From Palsa-504 sp963769715 (GTDB lineage Bacteria > Actinomycetota > Actinomycetes > Streptosporangiales > Streptosporangiaceae): a stretch of DNA of 64,000 nt. The position numbers and the translations under genes are program-made. The first letter of the stretch is position 1; each line of letters starts with the position of its first letter. Below the pieces are notes generated by a model. It saw only the letters and a program-made list of their open reading frames with translations, was not told the origin of the DNA and did no database searches. The stretch spans positions 310,001-374,000 of the forward strand of contig CAVYNE010000031.1 of the NCBI GenBank assembly GCA_963769715.1, read 5' to 3'. Below are positions 26,240 through 34,657 of the stretch, one piece after another.

Positions 26240-27673
26240 TTACGAGGTCGGGAAGTTGAAGTAGTGCAGGCTAACGAACGGCGGATTACCTCCCGCGCCC
26301 GAGACGAACTCCAGGTACACGTTGTGAGTGCCGGTCACCTTGGAGATGTTCGCCGGGATGGTCTTCCACGTACTCCAGCCCCCGGTATTCGCCACGGCGA
26401 AGGATCCGACGGGGGCGTTGGACGGGTTGTCAAGCACCACCTCCACGAGCCCGCTCACGCCGCCGGAAGCGCCCGATGCGACTCTCGCGTCGAACTGGCT
26501 CGATCCGGACCCGAAGTTGATGTTGTTGTATTCGAGATAGTCGCCGTTGGAGAGCTGGGCGGCTTGTTTGCCGTCCACGCCTGACGGGTTGGTGTCGCCG
26601 GTGGCCGTCATGACGGAAATGGTGCCTTTGCTGCTGTCGTAGCAGTCAGCGGAGATATCCGAGGTCGCGGTCGTCGGGCAAGACGTTCCCGTGGGTGTCG
26701 TGGTCGGTGTCGGGGTGGGACTGGGCGAGGAGCCGCTGCCACTGGTCTCGTATGCGGCGACGTAGGCAACACTCATGCTCGCGCCCGAGGTGGTGGCGCT
26801 GGTCGGCGTGGTGCAGCCGCAGACGCCGTTCGGGTACCCGCCGCCCATCGCCAGGTCGAAGATGATCGAGAAGTTGTGGTCGACAGCCGCCTGCCAGGTC
26901 GAGACCGGGACCTGCCTCTCGTTGACCTGGAAGAACTGGGCGCCGTTCAGGTACCAGGTGATGGATTCGGCGGAGGTGTTAGTCCGGTTGACGATTATCG
27001 TGTAGGTATCGTAGCCAGTCTGGCAGCCGGGGCACGGCTGCAGGCCGCTGCCGATGCCCGTGGTCTCGTTACAGGGACCGCCGGGGTCAACGCCGCAGTG
27101 GAAGGTCCCTGAGTGCTCGGAGAGCGCGTTGACGTCCTCCAGGATGTCGATCTCACCAGTCGACGGCCAGGAGCCGGGGCCCAGCATCCAGAAGGCCGGC
27201 CAATAGCCGAGGCCGCTCGCCGGGTTCGGCTGCTCGATCGATGCGGTGACCTCGATCTCGCCGCCGGCCGGGGCACCGACGTTGACGGTATTCGTCTGGA
27301 TGCGGCCCGACGTCCAGGCACCACCAGACTCGAGCGCCTTGATCACGAGGTGGCCGTTGCCGTCTAGGTAGACGTTATTCGTCGAGCTGGTCATGGTCTC
27401 GATCTCGCCCGTGCCGAAACTGGAACCAGGACCGGTGTCGTACTTCCAGTTGGCCGAATTTACCGGCGATCCGGCCGCGCCGGCGAAGTTGTCGCTAAAC
27501 ACGGTCGTCCAGCCTGCCGGCGGCCCGGGCACGGTCGTGGCGGACGCCGGATGCGCCAGCACCGCCGCGGCCACCACGGCCGCGGCAAGAAGTGTGAAGA
27601 CTGCCGCCAGTGCGGCCACGATGCGCTGCCTGCGCGCCGAGGGGACTGGCGCAGCCGGCCTGATGTCACGCAT
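26240..27673 (-). CDS. Secreted GH16 endo-beta-glucanase with C-terminal CBM6-like domain
   Basis: 477 residues from ATG 27673, chosen because AGGAGG lies 8 bases upstream. A signal peptide ends near residue 43 (ALAHPASA). The GH16 domain follows (WTTVFSDNFAGAAGSPVNSANWKYDTG, then the catalytic GEIDILEDV with both acids present). A Ser/Pro/Thr linker leads to a CBM6-like beta-sandwich (YLEYNNINFGSGSSQFDARVASG, VYLEFV). It probably cleaves beta-1,3- or mixed-link glucans such as laminarin or fungal wall glucan. It is intact despite its decayed surroundings. Confidence 0.9.
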   Translation of the reverse strand: MRDIRPAAPVPSARRQRIVAALAAVFTLLAAAVVAAAVLAHPASATTVPGPPAGWTTVFSDNFAGAAGSPVNSANWKYDTGPGSSFGTGEIETMTSSTNNVYLDGNGHLVIKALESGGAWTSGRIQTNTVNVGAPAGGEIEVTASIEQPNPASGLGYWPAFWMLGPGSWPSTGEIDILEDVNALSEHSGTFHCGVDPGGPCNETTGIGSGLQPCPGCQTGYDTYTIIVNRTNTSAESITWYLNGAQFFQVNERQVPVSTWQAAVDHNFSIIFDLAMGGGYPNGVCGCTTPTSATTSGASMSVAYVAAYETSGSGSSPSPTPTPTTTPTGTSCPTTATSDISADCYDSSKGTISVMTATGDTNPSGVDGKQAAQLSNGDYLEYNNINFGSGSSQFDARVASGASGGVSGLVEVVLDNPSNAPVGSFAVANTGGWSTWKTIPANISKVTGTHNVYLEFVSGAGGNPPFVSLHYFNFPTS

Positions 27674-28109
27674 TGGTGTATAGCCTCCTGCCACGTGGAT
27701 CGACTCGGTGCCGTGGCCGACGACGGGCCGCGGCCGGTGGTGCTGCTGAGGGTGCGGCTACGGGCCGGGGTCCCTTATGTCGAGAAGTCATGTCCTAGAT
27801 ATGTTCACACTAAGTTCAAATCATGATTTAAGACGTGTAATAACATCCTGTCAAGGGCTGCCGACGCTTCGTGCGATCGCTGCCAACGCGCCGCCTGAGG
27901 GCGCTCGAAATCCGCCTGCATGTCCCACCGGACATCCAGCCCCGATGACCGCGCCGCGCCAGCCAGGACTGCCCGAGTGCCGGACACGCAGGACCGGGAG
28001 GCCGGCGGATGCTCGGACCATCCAGCAGCTTGGCCAGTAAGGGACTTGATGCGCGCTTGGACTGACTGGGGAAACGTGACCGAAATCTGCCGCTCAGTGG
28101 CCTGGCATG
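27674..28109. other. Promoter region and non-coding stretch
   Basis: Contains the upstream region of the GH16 gene, with an AT-rich stretch at 27790-27850. No gene is supported. Confidence 0.4.
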
Positions 28110-28470
28110 CGCGCTGCGACTGGCCGAACCTGAGCACTTCAGGCTGCCATTCGCCTTGGAACGCGGCTGGATCGAGCCGGTGCTGCGGCGTGACCCTGAA
28201 CTGGCCCATGCCCATCGGCGCCTGCTCGACCCCGGAATGAGCGCCTGATCTGGGTGACCCACGGAGCCAGCGGCTGATCGTGCGCGGGGTCGGCGCGAGC
28301 CGCTCACCGAACGCGAGCGGGATGTGCTACGACACGTCTCAGGCCTGCTGAGCGCCGCTGAAATCGCCAGCGAAATGCACATCACCGTCAACACCGTCAA
28401 GATGCACCTCAAAAACATCTGCCGCAAGCTGGCCACATATGACTGTCCGCCATCTGGCATGACTGCGGTC
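28110..28470 (+). pseudogene. LuxR-family regulator remnant
   Basis: Two pieces survive. One around 28120-28240 reads HFRLPFALERGWIEPVLRRDPELAHAHRRLLDPG, like the linker before the HTH of large LuxR regulators. At about 28300-28430 the DNA-binding domain follows (LTERERDVLRHVSGLLSAAEIASEMHITVNTVKMHLKNICRKL). They are not in one continuous frame and the normal end is replaced. It was likely a LAL-type activator. Confidence 0.65.
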
Positions 28471-28498
28471 AGGCTTCGCGCGACCTTACGAATAGTGA

Positions 28499-28948
28499 TC
28501 ATCTAGTTACACTGACCTGCCTGGCGGCCGCGTAGCCAGGACCTAAGCTTCCGGCACCGTCGCCATTCGGGCCGGGAAGCGGCCGGAGGTGCTTGTCATA
28601 CGCCTCTAGGGCCGCCTCTAGCGTGCGCGGCCCGCGAAGCCACTGAAGCCGCGGCGGGATCTCGGAGTAATCCACGTATGGATTATCGCCGCAGCCAGGA
28701 CAGATGAACTCGAACAGGCCGGTGTAGCCGCGTTCGACGCGGCCGTCCACGATCTGGACCGGCTGGCGCCGTACGAATGCCGTCCTGCCGTGGCCGGGCT
28801 GACCGGCAAGCGGGAATGTCATACCGACTATTGGCCCCATGCGCAGCCACGGGTCACGGTGATTGCGAAGACGCGGCGCGGGGCCGGCGGCCAGACCGAC
28901 ACCTGGTGCGGTACCGGTCACGGCGTCAGGGCCACCAGGACTACTCAC
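28499..28948 (-). CDS. Conserved hypothetical protein with a Cys pair
   Basis: 149 residues. The core RNHRDPWLRMGPIVGMTFPLAGQPGHGRTAFVRRQPVQIVDGRVERGYTGLFEFICPGCGDNPYVDYSEIPPRLQ is a pattern I have seen in small actinobacterial proteins linked to mobile DNA; the role is unknown. The CPGC motif and Asp/Tyr-rich stretch suggest metal binding. It is intact and ends next to the LuxR remnant. The start is uncertain because the first 25 residues look non-conserved. Confidence 0.55.
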   Translation of the reverse strand: MSSPGGPDAVTGTAPGVGLAAGPAPRLRNHRDPWLRMGPIVGMTFPLAGQPGHGRTAFVRRQPVQIVDGRVERGYTGLFEFICPGCGDNPYVDYSEIPPRLQWLRGPRTLEAALEAYDKHLRPLPGPNGDGAGSLGPGYAAARQVSVTR

Positions 28949-29109
28949 TCAACTCACCACCAGGCAGCAATTTCTGCGCTGCCGGGGTCTGGAGCAGCGT
29001 GTCTGTTTGTTCTCACATGAGGATACCCGTGGGCGCTGCGAGGCGAAATATCCTGACGAACCGGACAGTGCCCGGTGAAGTTTGTTCCCCGCCCGTTTGC
29101 CTCGGCGTC

Positions 29110-29234
29110 GAGTGACGTTCGGATGGCAGGATGAACACGTAGGCGGTGTTGACGTCGGTACCACGGGTCAGGGCGACGTAGGCGTGCTGGCAGTCCTCGG
29201 TGCCGGTGATCAGGGCCAGGCCGGTGCCGCCTTG
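29110..29234 (-). pseudogene. Relaxase/TraA helicase C-terminal fragment
   Basis: A 41-residue piece: QGGTGLALITGTEDCQHAYVALTRGTDVNTAYVFI. The TEDxQHAYVALTRGT-x-NTAYVF string is the signature of the RecD-like helicase end of actinobacterial MobF/TraA relaxases. All other parts are absent. The upstream edge carries a 16-bp direct duplication (CACATGTTGCCGTGAA, about 29236-29267). It indicates that a conjugative element once lay here. Confidence 0.7.
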
Positions 29235-29440
29235 CACATGTTGCCGTGAAGCACATGTTGCCGTGAACATGTGCGCTTTGCTGAACGGGGCGTTCGACGC
29301 GATCGCGATGGAAGCGCGCTCCGAATTACCCGTGTACCCGAGCCCGCCCCAGCTCCGCGACGAACCCTGCCTTGTGCTGCGCCAGCCGGCCGGCGGCATC
29401 GCAGGACAGGTAGCTTTGGCCAGGCCACCTAGGCCAGGGG

Positions 29441-30447
29441 TTAGGTGCCGCGCGGGCTCAGCCCAGCGCGGCGGTAGCACGCGTCGATCAGCTCGGCGTT
29501 CGAGACCGAGTCGTTCATGTCGATGAGGAACGGCGTGCCGTCGCGAAGGGTGTCCGCGAGGTGCGCGAGCTGATAGGTGTAGGACGTCTGGTCCCCGAGG
29601 GTCTCCTCGGTGGTCCGGCCGTCCCGGGTGATGACGAGCCGGTTGTCCAGGTGCGGCACCGCGTATGCCGGTGAGGTGGCGGCCCCCTGCGACCCCACCA
29701 CGGTCCAGGTCATGGTCCGGTGGCTGGCGTCCATGTCCCAGGTGCAGCTACCGGTCACTCCGGCTCCATAGTCCAGCTCGACACGCATCGCCGCATCGAC
29801 TCCGGGGGCCTTGAGGGTGGCGTCGGCGCTCACCAGCTCGGGCGTCTCCGGGGTTTCCGGGTTGGCACCGATCCAGCGGCCGAACTGGCGCGCGGCGTTG
29901 AGCACGTAGCAGCCCAGGTCCATGGTCGCGCCGCCGGCGAGCTCCCACGACCAGCGCGGGTCGCTGTCCGCAGGGGCGGCGATGGCCAGCACGATCTCGA
30001 CCCGCCGGGGCGCGCCCAGCTCGCCGGAGGTGACCAGCTCGCGCAGCCGCTGGTGCACGGGGTGGTGCAGGTAGTGGAACCCCTCGACGATCCGCCCGGG
30101 GAGCCGGCTGCGACCTCCCGCAGCGCACGCGCCTGGGAGGCGTTGCTGGTGATCGGCTTCTCGCTGAGCACGTGCTTGCCGGCCTGCAGCGCAGCGATGT
30201 TCCAGCGCGCATGCAGCGAGTTCACCAGTGCGTCGTAGACGACCTCGACGTCCGGGTCGTCGATCACGTCTTGGTAGGTATTGTGTACCTTCGCCACGCC
30301 GCGCTCGGCGGCGAAGGCCTCCGCGCGTCCGCGGTCCCGGGCCGCGACCGCGACCAGCTCGTGGCCGAGAATCTTCGCAGGATCCACGATGCCGTCATCG
30401 GCTATCCGGGCAGCACCCAGGATCCCGATCCTCAACGGGGTCGTCAC
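29441..30447 (-). pseudogene. Gfo/Idh/MocA oxidoreductase, single-base frameshift
   Basis: The N-terminal Rossmann motif is RIGILGAARIADDGI, followed by VVYDALVNSLHARWNIAALQAGKHVLSEKPI with the catalytic EKP. Near 30100 one base is missing, and the second frame continues HQRLRELVTSGELGAPRRVEIV to the normal end. Corrected length is about 335 residues. These NAD(P)-dependent enzymes oxidise sugars or inositols. The sugar isomerase fragment upstream on the same strand suggests a former sugar or inositol catabolic pair. Confidence 0.85.
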
Positions 30448-30629
30448 GGGCCTACCTCCACTGCTGGGCCCGTAACAGTGGCTTGCACGATGGCCTCCTG
30501 GACTCGCAGGTTGCGCAGGCCGTCGGCGAGGGTGGCCTGGGCTGGAAGCCGGTCCAGGCCGGCGATCTGGTCGAGGAACGCCCGTGCCTGGTAGGTGAAG
30601 TACTCCTGACTGGCTCGGTGGCGGGCGCG

Positions 30630-31514
30630 TCAGTCACCGACATGGTCCTTGCGGCGCGCGGCCTGCAGCAAGGTGTCGGCGGCGTGCTGCAGGCCCTCCA
30701 TCTGGCCGAGCTCGGTGTCCTCGTGCTCGATGTTGACCGCCATGTCGGGGTCGACCGCCTCCAGCGCGTCGAGGAAGCCGGCCCACCAGCTCACGTCATG
30801 CCCGCGACCAACCGCGGCGAAGTCCCACGACGAGTCCTTCGGCCAGCCACTGAGCGAGTGCGGACCACCGAGGCTGAGCCACCTCGGGTCGTCTTTGCCA
30901 ACGTGCGTGAAGCTGTCATCGAGGGTGCCGTTGACCTTGGCGAGGGCGTTGATCCGGGTGTCCTTCGCGGCCGCGTTGCAGACCAGGGAACCCAGTGATT
31001 TCACCGCCTCCGTCGGGTCGATGCCCTGCCAGAACAGGTGGCTGGGGTCCATCTCCGCGCCGACATGGGTGGCGTTGATCTTCGTGGCCAGTCGCTCCAG
31101 GGTACGCGGGTTGAACACGATGTTGCCCGGGTGCATCTCCAGGCATACCTTGACGTCGTGGTCAGCGGCGACCGCCTGCACCTTCTTCCAGAACGGGATG
31201 CCCACCTCGTTCCACTGGTAGTCCCGCACCGTCAGGAACGCGCTGTGCCAGGGCACGACGTTCCACACCGGAAGCGTCGACGACGGTTCCGAGCCGGGAA
31301 CGCCGGACATGGTGACCACGCGCTTGACGCCGTGCAGGGCGGCGGACAGCGCCTCCACGACCAGTGTCAGCCTCCCGCCCGGGAGGTCGTCTGCGGTCAA
31401 CGCCGACGCCCGGCGCAGGTCTGCCTCGGCTAGCAGCCGCAGGTGGGTTTCCGTGCGCTCGCGGTTCACGTCCTCAGTGGCCTCCCAGAACCACGCAGCA
31501 GATCCAGCTCGCAA
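30630..31514 (-). pseudogene. Sugar phosphate isomerase/epimerase with a foreign N-terminus
   Basis: From about residue 58 the sequence is a normal xylose-isomerase-like TIM barrel: VKRVVTMSGVPGSEP, WNVVPWHSAFLTVRDYQW, VCLEMHPGNIVFNP, VGAEMDPSHLFWQGIDP and MAVNIEHEDTELGQ, with the metal ligands Glu/Asp/His present. The first 55 residues (WFWEATEDVNRERTETHLRLLAEADLRRASAL) do not belong to this family. They resemble an unrelated actinobacterial hypothetical family with the ERTETYLRLLAEAELRR motif. About 80 residues of barrel are missing. The frame is open, so a chimeric 294-residue protein may be made, but it is unlikely to be active. Confidence 0.7.
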
Positions 31515-32072
31515 CCAGCATGGACGACGCCCTCAGGAGCCGGGATGGTGGCCCACGCGGAAGGCTCAGATCGCACAGGCTCGCTGGCATCTCGGTTCGA
31601 TCTGCGTCGCTTGGTTCGATATCCGTCAACTGACCGATGTCTCTCAATGCAACTTGCAGCAGTATTTGTCGTGCAACCGGCACCGGGCGCTTCACTACCT
31701 GCTCGGACCTCCCCGGGAGCAGCCGTACAGAGCCCTCTGTGCGTGGATGCTCCAACCGGCCTGCTAAGGAATCCGATGAACATGATGGCGTCGGCCCGCC
31801 CGGCCGAACTACGCGGATGTCCCGTCGATCTGACCGCTGGACCGGCCGCTGCGGCGGAAGCCCGCAGCCAGGTCCGGACGGCGACCTGAGACTCCCGCGT
31901 GGCCGGGCCTGCGCCCAGTCCGTACACCTGAACGCACGACCCCGGTCACGCGGGTCAGGCTTCCCGGTAGCGAGTCACCGAAGGCGGCCAGGCTGCCCAC
32001 CACCGCCTTCGCCCTTGCTACCGGGGGGCCTTCTCTTTCAAAGTGATCTCGTCCCCGCATAGGGAGCAGACC
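31515..32072. other. Gene-free stretch
   Basis: Frames on both strands are short and lack coding bias. I see no tRNA, repeat or clear promoter here beyond a GGGAG ribosome binding site for the following gene at 32062-32066. Confidence 0.4.
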
Positions 32073-32831
32073 GTGACAGTTCACGCTCCACCCGGCGCAG
32101 CATCGTCGGCCGCATGCTTGCAGTTGTTCAGACGCTATCCGCTAGCGGTCACGTCGCCTTCCGCGGACGGCGGGTACCGGTCGATGGTCCTGATCAACCG
32201 CGCTGCCCGGCCGGCCGGTTTTCTCGTCCTCACCCAGGCCCGCGACGACCTGTTCGTCATCCGGTCATGGAACCACCACGACGGGATTAACCAGGAAATC
32301 CGGCCGGGAGAACCTGTTCCCGGCATCATCCACCAGGTAGTCACCGGCAGCATGCCGATCCCCCGCGATGGCGCGCTGCTCGGCTGGGTGACCGACAGCC
32401 AGGTAACCGTATTGCTGGCGGTGCACTGCAGGCAGCCACAACCCTGGGACGACCCGGTCCCTGTCCCCGAGATCCGGGTTATGCCGCTGGCCGGCACCAG
32501 CGACCTGCTGCACTGGCCGCCGTTCACCGCCAGCCCTCTCGACGACGGGCGCCTGTGGGAGTACGTCGAGTGTGGCCAGATCGTGGACATCGCCCCCCTC
32601 CTCACTCACAGCGCCGGACGCGCATTCTGGGTGCCGTCCCCGGACAGACCGAGCGCCCGGCCCGGGAAAGGGTGCGTCGTCATCACGGGCAACCTGCCGG
32701 CTGAGGAGTACTGGCTGCCGGCCGGCGTCTACATGGATCACTGGACGCTACGCGAGGGCATCCAGGCTCCGCCCGTCGGCCGCCTGCTGACGCTACCCGA
32801 CGTCGTGGACCTGGCCCACGGGCGCCGGTAG
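32073..32831 (+). CDS. Hypothetical protein, about 252 residues
   Basis: Start GTG 32073 is preferred because GGGAG precedes it at good spacing. The protein has strong coding character but no family I know. Features: an early RSMVLINRAARPAGFLVLTQARDD segment, EIRPGEPVPGIIHQVVTG, a Trp-containing centre (LLGWVTDSQVTVLLAVHC), and ending TLREGIQAPPVGRLLTLPDVVDLAHGRR. No signal peptide or membrane segment. It is inside the island, before the methyltransferase. Confidence 0.6.
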   Translation: MTVHAPPGAASSAACLQLFRRYPLAVTSPSADGGYRSMVLINRAARPAGFLVLTQARDDLFVIRSWNHHDGINQEIRPGEPVPGIIHQVVTGSMPIPRDGALLGWVTDSQVTVLLAVHCRQPQPWDDPVPVPEIRVMPLAGTSDLLHWPPFTASPLDDGRLWEYVECGQIVDIAPLLTHSAGRAFWVPSPDRPSARPGKGCVVITGNLPAEEYWLPAGVYMDHWTLREGIQAPPVGRLLTLPDVVDLAHGRR

Positions 32832-33031
32832 AGCCGAGCCAGGTGAGTCGCCGTCCCCGGCGATGCCGAGCTGAGTGAACGGCGACGACCAGGACCTCAA
32901 ACGCGTCTGGCGCTCTGTGGCTCGTTTCGCCTCTCCCGGCGAACTGCGAGCCCTGCCCGCAGAGGCTGTCTCGTTAGGCGCTGATGGCTAGTGTGTAACG
33001 GACAGTTAACCCGGACTGAGGGATCTGTGCT

Positions 33032-33688
33032 ATGGGATCAGCTGGTGGTGAGGAACTCAAGCGGCTCCTGGATGAGCAGGTCACCTACTACGGCGCCCTG
33101 GCCTCGGATTACCTTAGCCAAGGCCTGGATCTTCCAGGCGGCGACGAGCTGACCGAGGCGCTTGAGGCGTTCCGGCCGACCGGAAGCGTGCTCGAACTCG
33201 CCTGCGGTCCCGGAACATGGACTGGCCAGCTTCTCCGTCACGCGACGGACGTCACCGCCGTGGATGCGTCCCCGGAAATGCTCGCCATCGCGGCGGCCCG
33301 GGTCGCTGACGAACGAGTGCGCTTTGTCCAGGCCGATCTCCTCACCTGGGCGCCTGACCGCCGTTATGACGTGGTTTTCATCGGCTTCTGGCTCTCGCAC
33401 GTACCGCTCGAGCGCTTTGAATCCTTCTGGTCACTGGTGTCCGACGGCCTGACGGAAGGTGGCCGCGTATTCTTCGCCGACGACGCCTACCGCACTCCCG
33501 ACGAGCTCGTGGAGGGCCCATCGTCCTCGACCATCCGCCGCCGGCTTGAGGACGGAACCGCATACCGGCTCGTGAAAGTCCCCCACCGGCCGCCGGACCT
33601 CGAAAATCGGCTCAGGCGAATCGGCTGGGACATCAAGGTCACCGCTACGTCCGGGCCGTTCTACTGGGGGGCAGGAAGCCGCGGCTGA
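33032..33688 (+). CDS. Class I SAM-dependent methyltransferase
   Basis: 218 residues. The SAM-binding motif I is VLELACGPGTWTG (residues 53-65), followed by TAVDASPEMLAIAAARV and FVQADLLTW. The post-motif VFIGFWLSHVPLERFESFW places it among the Methyltransf_25/11 proteins. The substrate is unknown. It is the last intact gene before the tRNA-end remnant at 33691, so it is probably island cargo. Confidence 0.87.
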   Translation: MGSAGGEELKRLLDEQVTYYGALASDYLSQGLDLPGGDELTEALEAFRPTGSVLELACGPGTWTGQLLRHATDVTAVDASPEMLAIAAARVADERVRFVQADLLTWAPDRRYDVVFIGFWLSHVPLERFESFWSLVSDGLTEGGRVFFADDAYRTPDELVEGPSSSTIRRRLEDGTAYRLVKVPHRPPDLENRLRRIGWDIKVTATSGPFYWGAGSRG

Positions 33689-33690
33689 TA

Positions 33691-33724
33691 CTGCCGGGCG
33701 CGCCAGCTGACTTGCGGAAACACA
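33691..33724 (+). repeat. tRNA-Arg 3'-end remnant with downstream flank (distal att candidate)
   Basis: CTGCCGGGCGCG is identical to the last 12 bases of the tRNA. After CCAG, the next 19 bases match the sequence immediately after the tRNA at 16 positions (CTGACTTGCGGAAACACAT against CTGACCTGCGAAAACGCAT). Duplication of a tRNA end together with its flank is what an integrated island leaves at its far side. Confidence 0.6.
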
Positions 33725-33732
33725 TAGGCGGA

Positions 33733-34368
33733 TCAAGATGATGCGGGCGGGGCGGCGGCCAGGACAGGATTTCCTTCGGCCAGGCTGCCGGGATAGAACC
33801 TGCGGGCCGTCTCGATCACCTCGTCCAGGCCCGGCCACCATGGACCGTGCCGCAAGGAGCCCAAGGCCTGCAGGACGCCCGCGGCCTGCTGAGCGGGCTC
33901 CGTCGCGGCGACAACCGCCACCCGGTGCGGCCGGGCCGAGCGCAACGGCCCGAGGTGGAAATCCGGCCTGTGATCGGCGCCCTCGACGGTGCCAGTGGCG
34001 GCACCGGTACTCGCGGCGAGCACCAGGTAGTAGTCGGGCAGCTCGAACCGGCCCGCCCGCCAGGCGGCCAGGGCCTTCGCCGCCTCCTGCTCGAATTCAG
34101 CCGGGCCTTGCGGCCGCGACACGTCCCACATCGCCTGCCAGGCGGCCGCCACCGCGGCGAGCGGGTCGGCGGGCACCAGCGCATAAGGCGACGTGGCTCG
34201 CCCGGCCCGCTGCAGCGCCCCAGCGGCAGCCTCGATGCCGTCGTCGCCGGAGTCCGCGGGCTCCTGCGGCCGGATCAGGGTCACGTTCATGGACTGGCCG
34301 ACGGCGGCCAGGACCTCGACCGGCGCTGAACCGGCCAGGACCACCACGGTAGAGGCGTTACGTCGCAT
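33733..34368 (-). CDS. Hypothetical protein, about 211 residues
   Basis: A well-formed frame with actinobacterial codon bias. The N-terminus STVVVLAGSAPVEVLAAVGQSMNVTLIRP suggests a beta-alpha start. The middle is Ala-rich (AALQRAGRATSPYALVPADPLAAVAAAWQAMWD), and DYYLVLAASTG and HRVAVVAATEP strands follow. I do not recognise it. It is the first gene outside the inferred island and is divergent from the carboxylase gene, which lies 289 bp away. Confidence 0.6.
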   Translation of the reverse strand: MRRNASTVVVLAGSAPVEVLAAVGQSMNVTLIRPQEPADSGDDGIEAAAGALQRAGRATSPYALVPADPLAAVAAAWQAMWDVSRPQGPAEFEQEAAKALAAWRAGRFELPDYYLVLAASTGAATGTVEGADHRPDFHLGPLRSARPHRVAVVAATEPAQQAAGVLQALGSLRHGPWWPGLDEVIETARRFYPGSLAEGNPVLAAAPPASS

Positions 34369-34657
34369 CGGTTCGATGCTAGCCGCCCGGTCAGCGCTGC
34401 TTTCGCCGTGGCCGGGTCAGCCGGGCGGCAACCACTCGGACGGGGATACGGGCCGGGAGGATGTCAAAATAGGTAGAACGTCTGATGAGCAGAAGCCCGC
34501 GCCCGCGAACGGCGCCAGCCGCACCGCCCCGACCGTCGTCGTCGTCCAGGTCGGCTACCCGGCGCATCCTCAGGCCAGGTAGTCCTGAATCGGATGGGCT
34601 GACGGGTGTCGGCTGATCCCGGCGGGAGGTGACGGCGGTGGAGGGCTGCGGGGACCG

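Larger units (their letters stand above)
6534..33724. mobile_element. Decayed, layered genomic island at tRNA-Arg
   Basis: The left edge is the intact tRNA-Arg. Its right edge is inferred from 33691-33724, where the last 12 bases of the tRNA reappear, followed after CCAG by a 19-base match (16 identical) to the sequence just downstream of the tRNA. Two internal att-like copies sit at 13.7 and 22.6 kb. The interval contains integrase, relaxase and helicase remnants, two toxin-antitoxin pairs, many truncated genes and several intact metabolic genes. No complete transfer or integration apparatus remains. The number of separate insertion events is unknown. Confidence 0.6.
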
